A model generated the notes under the pieces. The model did not search any database and was not told where the DNA came from. It worked only from the letters and a program-made list of their open reading frames with translations. A stretch of DNA of 64,000 bases from Clostridia bacterium (lineage in GTDB: Bacteria > Bacillota > Clostridia > Peptostreptococcales > JAAYPU01). Below, piece by piece: positions 1-9,675 of this stretch (positions within the stretch are counted from its first letter, which is position 1; every line of letters begins with the position of its first letter). Position numbers and translations under genes: made by a program. The stretch is from NCBI GenBank assembly GCA_016278615.1, contig JADQBM010000003.1, positions 1-64,000 of the forward strand. The letters run 5' to 3'.

Positions 1-224
1 ACCATAGCCTTTTTACCCCAAGCTCGCTTGGCTAGGTAAAACGGACAGCAGGGAGTGCAGCGAGTCGGAGGCGAAGCCGTTGGGTTCCCTAGCGGAGTGG
101 TGTTAGCCACCTTTTTATATAATATTAGTGAATAAAACTATTTGGGGGAAGCCTAAAGAAAAATCTTCTTTGAAAGGATTACCTTAGAATTTAAACGAAA
201 AGAGACTGAAAGGATGGAAAAATC

Positions 225-3200
225 ATGTTCAAAAATTTATCCAGTAAGCCAATAGCAGAGATACAGGGTTCCCAGGCAGATCAATGGGATCAAAATGAAT
301 TATTAAAAAAGTGTGTTTTGACTCGAGACAAACAACCGGCTTTTGTATTCTATGAAGGGCCACCTACAGCAAATGGAAAACCGGGAATTCATCATGTAAT
401 CGCCAGAACATTAAAGGATAGTGTCTGCCGTTATAAGACCATGAGAGGCTATGAAGTTAAAAGAAAGGCAGGATGGGATACCCATGGACTGCCAGTAGAA
501 ATAGAAGTTGAAAAGCAATTGAATTTATCCAGCAAGCAGGAAATCGAAGCTTATGGCATGGATAATTTTAACAATAAATGCAAAGAATCTGTTTTCACTT
601 ATGAAAAGCAGTGGCGTGACATGACGAGAAAAATGGGATATATGATTGATCTTGATCATCCCTATATAACCCTTGAAAACAATTATATTGAAACAGAATG
701 GTGGATATTGAAAAGATTTTTTGAAGAAGGCATGATTTATGAAGGCCATAAGATAATGCCGTATTGTTCCAGGTGTGGAACTGGTTTGGCTTCTCATGAG
801 GTTGCTTTAGGTTATAAAGAGGTCAAGACCAATACAGTGGTTGCTGCTTTTAAGAGAAAGGATGTTGAGGAATATTTTCTTGCATGGACTACAACACCAT
901 GGACTTTGGCTGCCAATGTTTCTCTTACAGTTCACCCTGATGTAGAATATATCAAGGCTCAAGTAAAAGGAAAGATTTATTATGTAGCTAAGAATTTGGC
1001 TAATAAGATTTTCGGTGAGGAATATACCCTTTTAGAGACCGTGAAAGGTAAAGCCTTAGAATACATGGAATACGAACAATTAATGCCTTTTGTTCAAGTG
1101 GATAAGAAAGCTTTCTTTGTGACTTGCAATGATTATGTGACCACTGATGATGGAACTGGGATTGTTCATACAGCACCTGCTTTTGGTGAAGATGATTATC
1201 AGACTGGAAGAAAGTATGATCTGCCTGTGCCCAAACCCGTTGGCGAAGATGGAAAATATACAGAAACGCCATGGAAGGGCAAGTTTGTCATGGATTGTGA
1301 TGTGGATATTATTAAGTGGTTGCATTCAGAGGGAAAGCTTTTTAGCAAAGAAAAAATGGATCATAATTATCCACATTGTTGGAGATGTTCCACGCCGCTT
1401 CTTTACTATGCCAAGCCAAGCTGGTATATAGAAATGACCAAGATTAAAGACCTTTTGATTGCAAATAATAATTCAGTCAATTGGTATCCGGACTATGTTG
1501 GAGAAAAGAGATTTGGGAATTGGCTGGAGAACTTAAATGATTGGGCGATTTCACGAAACAGATATTGGGGAACCCCTTTGAATATATGGAAATGTGAATG
1601 CGGGCATCTTGAGTCCATAGGGTCTCGAAAAGAATTAGCTGAAAAGGCCATAGAGGATATCACGGAGGACATTGAATTACACAGACCTTATGTAGATGAG
1701 GTGCATATAAAATGTAGTCAATGTGAGAAAACCATGTCAAGAGTCAGTGAAGTCATTGATTGTTGGTTTGATAGTGGGGCGATGCCTTTTGCCCAACATC
1801 ATTATCCTTTTGAAAATAGTGAGAATTTTGATAAAGAATTGTTTCCTGCGGATTTCATTTGTGAAGGCATCGATCAGACAAGAGGATGGTTTTATTCCCT
1901 TTTAGCCATTTCCAGTTTCATTAAGGGAGCATCTCCTTATAAAAATGTCTTGGTTAATGACTTGATATTGGATAAAGAAGGAAAGAAAATGTCCAAATCA
2001 AAGGGAAACACAGTAGACCCTTTTAGCCTTTTTGAAAAGTATGGTGCAGATGCCACCCGATGGTATCTTTTATATGTTTCTCCTGCATGGTCACCAACAA
2101 AATTTGATGAGGAAGGTCTCAAAGAAGTACAGAGTAAATTCTTTGGAACCTTAAGGAATGTATATAATTTCTTTGTACTATATTCCAATACGGATAAAAT
2201 GGATCCCAATGCATTTTTCATCGAGTATGATAAAAGACCAGAATTAGATCGATGGATTCTTTCGAAGTACAATAAATTGGTTAAAAATGTTATTGATGAG
2301 ATGGAAGTATATGATTTAATGAAAGCAGTACGAAGCATACAAGGATTTGTGGATGAGGATTTATCAAATTGGTATATTCGAAGGGCAAGAAGGCGGTTCT
2401 GGGCGACAGAACTTAGCGATGATAAAAAATCAGTCTATAATACCACTTATGAAATCCTATTAGGGGTCTCGAAACTTATAGCACCTTTTGCACCGTTTCT
2501 TTCTGACGAAATGTATAAAAAGCTTTCAGGAGAAGAATCTGTTCATCTTGCCTATTTTCCTGAAACAAATGAAAAACTTATAGATCATACAGTAGAAGAG
2601 AGAATGGACCTTGTTCGGGATTTAGTAGGACTAGGACGTTCCGCCCGAGAAAAAGAAAAAATTAAAGTCAGACAACCATTGCAAAAGATTTTAGTGGATG
2701 GCAAGTTTGAGGCGCTTATTGGAGATATGACACAGCTTATTAAGGAAGAATTAAATGTAAAGGAAGTATTCTTTGAAAAATCTTTAGAAAAATATATGAA
2801 CTACAGTCTGAAGCCTGATTTTAAAGCGGCAGGCCCTGTGTTAGGACCAAAAGTTAAATTTTTAGCAAAGGAATTGTCAACCATGGATGCTTCAAAGGTT
2901 GTTTCTCAGTTGGAAGAGCAAGGCAAAATCTCAATTAATCTTGAAGGAGAAAATGTTGAGATAGATAAAGCTTTAATAGACATTAACATTTTGGCAAAAG
3001 AAGGCTTTACTGTGACCATGGAAAACAATCTATTTACCATCTTAGATACGACCATTTCTGAGGAATTGATTAATGAAGGACTTGCAAGAGAATTTGTATC
3101 TAAAGTTCAGCAGATGAGAAAAAGCAGAGATTTTGCAGTTTTGGATCATATTAATATCTATTATCAAGGGGATGATGAAGTAGAGAAAGCATTAGCAACG

Positions 3201-3320
3201 CATAAAGACTACATTATGAAAGAAACCCTTGCACTTAAGCTGGAAAAAACAGTCAAAGAGACAGAGCTACAAGACCTCAATGGCCGACAAACAGGAATCG
3301 AAGTTGAAAAAGTGAGTTAA
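225..3320 (+). CDS. ileS: isoleucyl-tRNA synthetase
   Basis: 1031-aa ORF; class I aaRS signatures 'GPPTANGKPGIHH' (HIGH-like) and 'KMSKSKGN' (KMSKS); 'WDTHGLPVE' typical of IleRS. Confidence 0.98.
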   Translation: MFKNLSSKPIAEIQGSQADQWDQNELLKKCVLTRDKQPAFVFYEGPPTANGKPGIHHVIARTLKDSVCRYKTMRGYEVKRKAGWDTHGLPVEIEVEKQLNLSSKQEIEAYGMDNFNNKCKESVFTYEKQWRDMTRKMGYMIDLDHPYITLENNYIETEWWILKRFFEEGMIYEGHKIMPYCSRCGTGLASHEVALGYKEVKTNTVVAAFKRKDVEEYFLAWTTTPWTLAANVSLTVHPDVEYIKAQVKGKIYYVAKNLANKIFGEEYTLLETVKGKALEYMEYEQLMPFVQVDKKAFFVTCNDYVTTDDGTGIVHTAPAFGEDDYQTGRKYDLPVPKPVGEDGKYTETPWKGKFVMDCDVDIIKWLHSEGKLFSKEKMDHNYPHCWRCSTPLLYYAKPSWYIEMTKIKDLLIANNNSVNWYPDYVGEKRFGNWLENLNDWAISRNRYWGTPLNIWKCECGHLESIGSRKELAEKAIEDITEDIELHRPYVDEVHIKCSQCEKTMSRVSEVIDCWFDSGAMPFAQHHYPFENSENFDKELFPADFICEGIDQTRGWFYSLLAISSFIKGASPYKNVLVNDLILDKEGKKMSKSKGNTVDPFSLFEKYGADATRWYLLYVSPAWSPTKFDEEGLKEVQSKFFGTLRNVYNFFVLYSNTDKMDPNAFFIEYDKRPELDRWILSKYNKLVKNVIDEMEVYDLMKAVRSIQGFVDEDLSNWYIRRARRRFWATELSDDKKSVYNTTYEILLGVSKLIAPFAPFLSDEMYKKLSGEESVHLAYFPETNEKLIDHTVEERMDLVRDLVGLGRSAREKEKIKVRQPLQKILVDGKFEALIGDMTQLIKEELNVKEVFFEKSLEKYMNYSLKPDFKAAGPVLGPKVKFLAKELSTMDASKVVSQLEEQGKISINLEGENVEIDKALIDINILAKEGFTVTMENNLFTILDTTISEELINEGLAREFVSKVQQMRKSRDFAVLDHINIYYQGDDEVEKALATHKDYIMKETLALKLEKTVKETELQDLNGRQTGIEVEKVS

Positions 3321-3330
3321 ATGTAAGTAA

Positions 3331-3368
3331 AAGGCATTGTGAATTAAATTCACAATGCCTTTGTTTTT
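3331..3368 (+). terminator. intrinsic terminator after ileS
   Basis: AAAGGCATTGTGAATTaaATTCACAATGCCTTTGTTTTT hairpin followed by a T tract. Confidence 0.85.
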
Positions 3369-3741
3369 AATAAAAGAAAGTAACAAACTTAATTGAGTAA
3401 ATATCACACATTAATAAGTCATCGGTTCTGGGTTCCTGAATAACCAAATAACTGATACCTACTTCCTTAAGTATTCCTTCCCTATCTACCAACATGTTGG
3501 TGCCAATAAGAAATTCTACTTTAATATATCTTCCGATATTTTCAGCCAAATATCCTTGGGTATAGAGTGGATCCGTATAGACATTGCCTCCGTTCATTAC
3601 TTCTTGCCTTGGTGTAGGCATTGGCATGGAAGGAACGGAAGGTTTTGTTGCAGGGGACGGCATATAGGGTCTCGGTGGATAGGCAGGCATTTGGGAGCAT
3701 CCTGCTTTGGGTGGATACATATATGAGGGCAAAAGAAACAC
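3367..3741 (-). CDS. GerQ-like spore coat protein
   Basis: Pro/Met/Tyr-rich N-terminus, then 'QGYLAENIGRYIKVEFLIGTNMLVDREGILKEVGISYLVIQEPRTDDLLMCDIYSIKFVTFF', resembling the GerQ domain; adjacent to a CwlJ-like gene. Confidence 0.72.
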   Translation of the reverse strand: MFLLPSYMYPPKAGCSQMPAYPPRPYMPSPATKPSVPSMPMPTPRQEVMNGGNVYTDPLYTQGYLAENIGRYIKVEFLIGTNMLVDREGILKEVGISYLVIQEPRTDDLLMCDIYSIKFVTFFY

Positions 3742-3761
3742 CTCCTTTGATTTCTTAAATT

Positions 3762-4214
3762 TTAAGTTTGTGCATAAAGCTGAGTCGGATTAAAAAAACA
3801 ATGTTCATTAATTCTTACTTGGTGATAACCTGTGCGATTATAAGGGAAAAAGGGAGGGCATTCCGGAACAAAGGGATTCATATACCATAAGGACTCTCCG
3901 GTGGTATTAATCTTATTCCCTGATAAAGCCCAATCCGCAATTTCATAATGGATTTCTTCAGGGGGGGTCGCCCAAATGGTTTGTGGGTTTGCAATTCCTC
4001 GAATTTCTCCTCTGACACAGTCAAACTGACCAGGCTGAAAAATAACTTTTCGAATGTCCCCCTGACCTGTTCTTAGGTATTCACCGTATGCCACGTGAAC
4101 ACGGTTCATGACAACATTAGCAACGGCTTTCATCCCAGTCTCGCCTTCCCCGCCAGCCTCACACTTTATTATTCGAGCCAGTAATTCTCGATTGCCATAA
4201 GCCATTTTTGTCAC
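3762..4214 (-). CDS. cwlJ: spore cortex/cell wall hydrolase, SleB/CwlJ family (Hydrolase_2)
   Basis: 'LLARIIKCEAGGEGETGMKAVANVVMNRV' and 'VIFQPGQFDCV' motifs of CwlJ/SleB hydrolases. Confidence 0.88.
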   Translation of the reverse strand: MTKMAYGNRELLARIIKCEAGGEGETGMKAVANVVMNRVHVAYGEYLRTGQGDIRKVIFQPGQFDCVRGEIRGIANPQTIWATPPEEIHYEIADWALSGNKINTTGESLWYMNPFVPECPPFFPYNRTGYHQVRINEHCFFNPTQLYAQT

Positions 4215-4254
4215 CTCGAAATCTTAGCTTCTATATTACAATTTATGATATAGA

Positions 4255-4890
4255 ACCAAAAAGGTTATTATTTTTTTAAATTACTTACTTTCCCACTTTA
4301 AGGTAAAGGGACACACCCTTCGCTTAAGGGTCTATCTTTCCAAGGAATGTCCCTGAGGATGATAGATAACCAAAAAGGTTATTATTTTTTTAAATTACTT
4401 AACTTTCTCACTTTAAGGTAAAGGGACACACCTTTCGCTTAAGGGTCTATCTTTCTAAGGAATGTCCCTGGTCTATTTACGTCCAACTTACTTTTTCAAG
4501 ATCATATGATAAAAACTTAAGATAGGTTTTGCTCTGCTCTATAATCTATCTATTACTTTCCAACTCCATTTATGTAAGAGATGTTTAATGTATTTATTTT
4601 TGTTTTGCACTTAGTTTTTGAATAAAAACCGGTCCCTACTCATATTTTGCGTGGACTTAGCGCACCGCGTCTTTGCGGGGGCTTAACCTTATCTTAAGGG
4701 TTCGTTTGCAAAACAAGAATAAATAGATAAGGTAAAGGGACACACCTTTCACTTAAGGGTCTATCTTTCTAAGGAATGTCCCTAGCCTAGATTGATCTAT
4801 TAACGTCCAACTTGCTTTTTCGAGATCGTAAGATAAAAAATAGTTTTGAATGTCCCTGGTCTATTCATATTCAACTTGCTTTTCGGATGC
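4255..4890. repeat. cluster of REP-like repeats (GGGACACACCTTTCGCTTAAGGGTCTATCTTTCTAAGGAATGTCCC)
   Basis: Copies at about 4302-4353, 4413-4470 and 4733-4783, plus a partial flank copy at about 4850-4880; the first two lie in a 114-bp tandem duplication (4255 and 4369 both start ACCAAAAAGGTT); GGGACA/TGTCCC ends and an inner ACCCTT/AAGGGT hairpin. Confidence 0.85.
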
Positions 4891-4995
4891 AAAAGTTGTT
4901 GGTTAGTCCCCAGCATTTGACACAGAGCCAAAAAAAGATAGGCAAAGGAATTTCCTAAAGCACTATCTTTTTAATTATTTATATTTTCGACTCGA

Positions 4996-6111
4996 TCAAG
5001 TCATATAGATCTTTTTAATAGGGTCCATCATTTCAAATTTGCAGGACTCTAAGGTTTCGTTGACGTATTTGATGCTTTCCCCGCCCCAGCCATAGGAGCC
5101 AAAGGCAAGACCTGTTCTGTTTTTAGGTGCAAGACCTTTCATATAAGTGAGAAAAGCGGCAACATTGGGGAGCATCTGCTTGTTAAGAGTAGATGAGCCC
5201 ACACATATGTATTTTGCTTCCATAAGGGCACCCATGACTTCAGAAATATGGGTTTCCTTTAGATAATATACTTGAGTATGTATGCCTTTGCTTTCAAAAT
5301 CTTTAGCAATCTCATGGGCCATGCCTTTTGTTGCACCCCACATGGTATCATAAACAATCACGGCTTCGTTATCATTGACCTTATTGTTTGCCCAGTCAGA
5401 ATACTTAGCAAGGATTGTATTAATGGTGGTTTTAAGAACAAGGCCGTGACTTGGACAGATCAAGGATAAATTTTTACCGTCCAGATCCTTAAATGCTTTT
5501 AGCACCTGAGCTCCATAAGGCAAAACGATGTTGGCATAATAATCCTTAGCTCTTTCTAAAACCAAGGATTCACCCACTTCATAATCATGTCTTTCATTGG
5601 AAGCATAATGCTGTCCGAATGCATCGTTGGAAAACAACATTTCCTTTTCCTTTAAATAAACCATCATATTATCAGGCCAATGGACCATAGGGGTTTGTAT
5701 CACTTCAAAAGTATATTGTCCCGTGTTGATGGTATCATTTGTTTTAACAATTTTAAAATTCCAATCTTGATGGTAGTAGGCTCTTAGCCCTTTCTCTCCG
5801 AGAGGCGTTGTATACAGTGAGGCATTTGGAGCAATCGCCAATATTTCCATTAGACTACCAGAGTGATCTGGCTCTACATGGTTGGAGATGACATAGTCAA
5901 TTTTAGAAGGATCAATAATTTCTGAAATATTTTTCAATAATACATCTGAAAAGCTTGATTTTACAGTATCAATGAGTGTGATTTTTTCATCCAATATCAG
6001 ATAGGCATTGTAAGTTGTTCCATGGGGTGTTTCATACCCATGGAACTCTCTAATTTCAAAGTCAACTGCACCCACCCAATAAATATTATCAGATATTTTT
6101 ACGGCAGCCAT
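4996..6111 (-). CDS. fprA: A-type flavoprotein / flavodiiron protein (FprA-like)
   Basis: MBL-like diiron domain 'SNHVEPDHSGSLMEI' plus C-terminal flavodoxin domain 'VIVYDTMWGATKGMA'; start chosen at MAAVKISDNIYWVG after GAGGAGGAAT, not the longer ORF start at 6183. Confidence 0.93.
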   Translation of the reverse strand: MAAVKISDNIYWVGAVDFEIREFHGYETPHGTTYNAYLILDEKITLIDTVKSSFSDVLLKNISEIIDPSKIDYVISNHVEPDHSGSLMEILAIAPNASLYTTPLGEKGLRAYYHQDWNFKIVKTNDTINTGQYTFEVIQTPMVHWPDNMMVYLKEKEMLFSNDAFGQHYASNERHDYEVGESLVLERAKDYYANIVLPYGAQVLKAFKDLDGKNLSLICPSHGLVLKTTINTILAKYSDWANNKVNDNEAVIVYDTMWGATKGMAHEIAKDFESKGIHTQVYYLKETHISEVMGALMEAKYICVGSSTLNKQMLPNVAAFLTYMKGLAPKNRTGLAFGSYGWGGESIKYVNETLESCKFEMMDPIKKIYMT

Positions 6112-6112
6112 T

Positions 6113-6271
6113 TTATTCCTCCTCGAAAGCGTCTTTCCCTGCTCCACAGACAGGACAAACCCATTCTTCAGGGATGTCTTCAAAAGAAGTACCAGCCTCT
6201 ACACCGTTATCGGGATCTCCCATTTCAGAGTCGTATACATAAGCGCAAATGGTACAAACATATCTTTTCAT
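6113..6271 (-). CDS. rubredoxin
   Basis: Not in the ORF track (52 aa). My translation: [52 protein letters not shown]; two CxxC motifs typical of rubredoxin; RBS GAAAGGAGAAAA upstream. Confidence 0.95.
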   Translation of the reverse strand: MKRYVCTICAYVYDSEMGDPDNGVEAGTSFEDIPEEWVCPVCGAGKDAFEEE

Positions 6272-6348
6272 CTTTTTTCTCCTTTCAAATTTGGTTTCAT
6301 ATTTAATTTTTAATTGGTATTTAAATCTCTGTTATAAATAATATCTTA

Positions 6349-6858
6349 TCATGCATTTTCTATGTATGTAGGTGCTGTTTTTGGAGATTTTCCTTTTATT
6401 ACCTTATGATAATAATGATAGGTCATAGGTTCAGAAGCATTTAAAACTTCGGAGTCTACTACTTCGCCTAAGAACAAAGTATGGGTGCCGCAGTCAATGG
6501 AATTGATTACTTTACATTCTACCCATGAACGGGTATTATCTAAAACAATAGGCGTTCCTGACGCCGTCATTTTGATATTTACGTCTTTAAATTTGTCTAT
6601 ATCTCTTCCACATTTAAACCCAAAATTACCAATAAACTTAAGGTCAGCATTGGTATTAATAACAGATAATGCCATAATCTTTGATGTTTCAATGTATTCA
6701 TGGGTTAAGTTTTGTTTGTTTATGCTAACTCCTATGGTAATAGGTTCTGAAGTAATTTGAAATACTGTATTTGCAATCTGTGCATTGCATTTGCCTTCTT
6801 TTTGAGAGGAAACGATATACATACCATATCCAATATCTCTGAGTGCTTTAAGATCCAT
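6349..6858 (-). CDS. flavin reductase-like domain protein (Hrb-type flavin reductase)
   Basis: 'MDLKALRDIGYGMYIVSSQKEGKCNAQIANTVFQIT...PITIGVSINKQNLTHEYI' matches the flavin reductase domain; next to rubredoxin and a flavodiiron protein; start after AGGAGG. Confidence 0.87.
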   Translation of the reverse strand: MDLKALRDIGYGMYIVSSQKEGKCNAQIANTVFQITSEPITIGVSINKQNLTHEYIETSKIMALSVINTNADLKFIGNFGFKCGRDIDKFKDVNIKMTASGTPIVLDNTRSWVECKVINSIDCGTHTLFLGEVVDSEVLNASEPMTYHYYHKVIKGKSPKTAPTYIENA

Positions 6859-7131
6859 AAAAAACCTCCTGGATTTTTCCATAAGGACATCTAACCTCTA
6901 AGCACGATATTCTTCCTAAAGATAAGAACCCCATTTTTCTTATTTCCTTATATTATGCGATAGTTTAAAAATTTTTTCAATATTTATATTTTCTCTATAT
7001 ACCCTGATATTTATCCTTTTAAACACATTAAAAAGTTATACTGACAGGCGCATATACAAGAAAAGGTTTGGAAAGAGCCACTTTTCATGTATAATGAAAT
7101 AGAAACAAATATAATTTACGGAGGAAATAAA

Positions 7132-7896
7132 ATGGAAAAAACGATAATCGCAAAGGTTGGGGAAAGAGAAGTAACACTAGAAGACATAAAGAGAACTAAG
7201 GAATATATGCCAAAAGAACATTTGGAAATCTTGAATACCCTGGAAGGGAAAAAAGAATTTATAAATAAGGTCGTTATTCAGGAAATGATATATCTTCATG
7301 CAATGGAAGAAAAGTGGGATCAAGAAAAGGAATTTATTGAAGAGATGAATCAAATTAAATCTGAAAGGCTCAAAGGGTATGGAATCAATAGAATTCTTGA
7401 AGATGTCCAGGTGAATGATAAAGATGTTGAAGCTTTTTATGAAAGTAATAAAGAAAATTTCAAAACAGGTGCAACAATAAGAGCCAGTCATATTCTTCTG
7501 GATGATAAGGAAAAAGCTGAAAATATACGCCTTGAGATAAAAAGTGGAAAAGATTTTGCTGAAGCAGCTTTAGAGAATTCCAAATGCCCATCCAAGGCAA
7601 ATGGAGGAGATCTGGGTCTTTTTGAAAAAGGAAGAATGGTTCCCGAATTTGAAGATGCTGCATTTGCCCTTGAGCTTGGCGCCCTTAGCGATGTAGTGGA
7701 GACTCAGTTTGGGTATCATATCATAAAACTTGAAGAAAAGAATGAACCCAAAGAGCTTGCTTTTGATGAGATGAAAGATAAGATAGAGGAGCACTTAATG
7801 GCACAAGAAAAAAATGCAAAGTTTACAAAAGTAGCTGAGGAACTTAGATCAAAGTACACCATTGAGGTCAATGAAGACTTACTTAAGGAAATATAG
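7132..7896 (+). CDS. peptidylprolyl isomerase, parvulin/PrsA-like (no obvious signal peptide)
   Basis: 'IRASHILLDDKEKAENI...GGDLGLFEKGRMVPEFEDAAFALELGALSDVVETQFGYHIIKL' rotamase signature; start at MEKTIIAKVG after GGAGG. Confidence 0.93.
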   Translation: MEKTIIAKVGEREVTLEDIKRTKEYMPKEHLEILNTLEGKKEFINKVVIQEMIYLHAMEEKWDQEKEFIEEMNQIKSERLKGYGINRILEDVQVNDKDVEAFYESNKENFKTGATIRASHILLDDKEKAENIRLEIKSGKDFAEAALENSKCPSKANGGDLGLFEKGRMVPEFEDAAFALELGALSDVVETQFGYHIIKLEEKNEPKELAFDEMKDKIEEHLMAQEKNAKFTKVAEELRSKYTIEVNEDLLKEI

Positions 7897-7977
7897 TCGT
7901 AAAAGTAAGAGCGCGTATAATACAAAGGGTTTTGGGAAATATTGTTAAGCAAGAAAGCAAAAGTTAGGAAACAAATG

Positions 7978-9012
7978 ATGAAACGAAATATTAAAGACTG
8001 TACCCTTGGAGAATTAGAAAGTTTTGTCCTTGAATTAGGAGAAAAGAAGTTTAGAGCGAAGCAGATTTTCAGTTGGTTGTCAAAAGGAATTTACGATTTT
8101 GAAGAGATGAGGAACATCCCTAAAAAGTTTAGAGACCAATTGAAAGACAGTGCTTATATTGAAAACATTGTATGTGAAAAGATTTTATTTTCAAAAGAGG
8201 ATGCCACTAGAAAGTATCTTTTTAAATTGAAGGATGACCATTTGATTGAAAGTGTGTATATGAATTATCGTTATGGTAATTCTATATGCATTTCCTCTCA
8301 GGTGGGATGCAAAATGGGATGCTCTTTTTGTGCATCCACAATTGGAGGGGTGAAAAGGAATCTCTCTCCATCCGAAATGTTGGAACAGGTCTTGAAAATT
8401 CAAGAGGATGTAAAGGAAAGAATATCTCATGTTGTAGTAATGGGAAGTGGTGAACCTTTTGAGAATTATGATGCCTTATTAAAGTTTCTGGAAATTATTC
8501 ATTCCCAAGAAGGGCTTTATTTAAGCTATAGAAATATAACGGTTTCAACATGTGGCATTATTCCCAAAATTATTGATTTTGCTCGTAAGATGCCACAAGT
8601 AACATTAGCAATATCATTACATGCACCCAATAACCCTATCAGGAATTCCATCATGGCGGTTAACAAGAAATACCCCTTAGATCAATTGTTACAAGCATGT
8701 AATCAATATATAGAGCTTACAAATAAAAGAATTACTTTTGAATATGCGCTGATACAGGGCGTAAACGACTGCGAGGAACATGCTGAAGAACTTGGTAAAA
8801 TTCTGAAAGACATGCTTTGCCATGTAAACTTGATTCCATTAAATAAAGTTCAAGAAAATACATTTATAGGCTCTGAAAGAAAAAAAGCAGAAAGATTCCA
8901 GGAAATTTTGGAGAAATACAGAGTAAACGCAACCATAAGAAGAGAGCTTGGAAGTGACATTGAAGCTGCATGTGGACAATTAAGACGGACCCAGATTGCT
9001 AATGAAGAATGA
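7978..9012 (+). CDS. rlmN: 23S rRNA (adenine(2503)-C(2))-methyltransferase
   Basis: 'ISSQVGCKMGCSFCASTIGGVKRNLSPSEMLEQV' radical SAM motif; 'VVMGSGEPFENYD'; C-terminal 'RRELGSDIEAACGQLR'. Confidence 0.95.
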   Translation: MKRNIKDCTLGELESFVLELGEKKFRAKQIFSWLSKGIYDFEEMRNIPKKFRDQLKDSAYIENIVCEKILFSKEDATRKYLFKLKDDHLIESVYMNYRYGNSICISSQVGCKMGCSFCASTIGGVKRNLSPSEMLEQVLKIQEDVKERISHVVVMGSGEPFENYDALLKFLEIIHSQEGLYLSYRNITVSTCGIIPKIIDFARKMPQVTLAISLHAPNNPIRNSIMAVNKKYPLDQLLQACNQYIELTNKRITFEYALIQGVNDCEEHAEELGKILKDMLCHVNLIPLNKVQENTFIGSERKKAERFQEILEKYRVNATIRRELGSDIEAACGQLRRTQIANEE

Positions 9013-9156
9013 AGAATTCTGGTTGATTTTCTTTGGATAAAATCTTCCGAAGATTTAATTTAGAAAAATTATCTTATAAATCTTCTAAATTCTTTGAAAA
9101 GTCATGGGTAGGTATTGTATAATGAAAGAAAAACAAAGAATGGGGAGGCGATTCCG

Positions 9157-9573
9157 ATGGTGAAGCTATTTGTAGGAATAAAAGGCAGTGGAAAAACAAA
9201 GAGAATGATCAATATGGCCAATGATAGCAATAACACTGGAGATGGTAGTGTCGTATTTATTAATAAAGACAGCAGGTTGATGTATGACCTGCATTACAAT
9301 ATCAGATTCGTAAGTCTTGAAGAATACGAAATAGATGATGTGGCTACCTATATAGGCTTTATATATGGTATTCTATCTTCTGATCATGATATTGAAATTA
9401 TCTATATTGACAGTTTGCTTAAACATGCAAATATACATATTGACGATGTTCCAGATTTCTTAGAGAAACTTTTAAAAATAGGAGAGAAAAGAAACGTTCA
9501 ATTTAATGTAAGTTTAAGTTCAGCGATAGATGCTTTACCGGAAGCAGTTAAAAAATATACAATAATTGAATAG
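9157..9573 (+). CDS. small P-loop ATP/GTP-binding protein of unknown function
   Basis: Walker A 'GIKGSGKTKRM' at the N-terminus; start after GGGGAGG. Confidence 0.6.
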   Translation: MVKLFVGIKGSGKTKRMINMANDSNNTGDGSVVFINKDSRLMYDLHYNIRFVSLEEYEIDDVATYIGFIYGILSSDHDIEIIYIDSLLKHANIHIDDVPDFLEKLLKIGEKRNVQFNVSLSSAIDALPEAVKKYTIIE

Positions 9574-9639
9574 ATCCATTATAAAAGAAATAGAAAAATA
9601 GGAATAGTATATTTTTTAAGTCCATTCTGTTTTATTTAA

Positions 9640-9675
9640 AAGGATTTTGACCGACGGGTCAAAATCCTTTTAAGT
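9640..9675. terminator. intrinsic terminator
   Basis: AAAAGGATTTTGACCgacgGGTCAAAATCCTTTT hairpin. Confidence 0.8.

Noticed and set aside
1-224. T-box riboswitch upstream of ileS
   Set aside because: Expected for ileS in Firmicutes, but I cannot find the conserved T-box sequence; the window starts too close to rule it in or out.
525-2338. Several short antisense ORFs inside ileS (525-797, 1000-1272, 1080-1325, 1937-2338) and a +2-frame ORF (1147-1431)
   Set aside because: Inside a strongly coding gene; no RBS or motif support.
6111-6183. Longer start of the flavodiiron ORF ([24 protein letters not shown])
   Set aside because: Overlaps the rubredoxin coding sequence; canonical RBS and start at 6111.
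7978-9012. Cfr-type rRNA methyltransferase (antibiotic resistance)
   Set aside because: Motif context (GCKMGCSFCASTIGGVKRNL; RRELGSDIEAACGQLR) fits RlmN better than Cfr.
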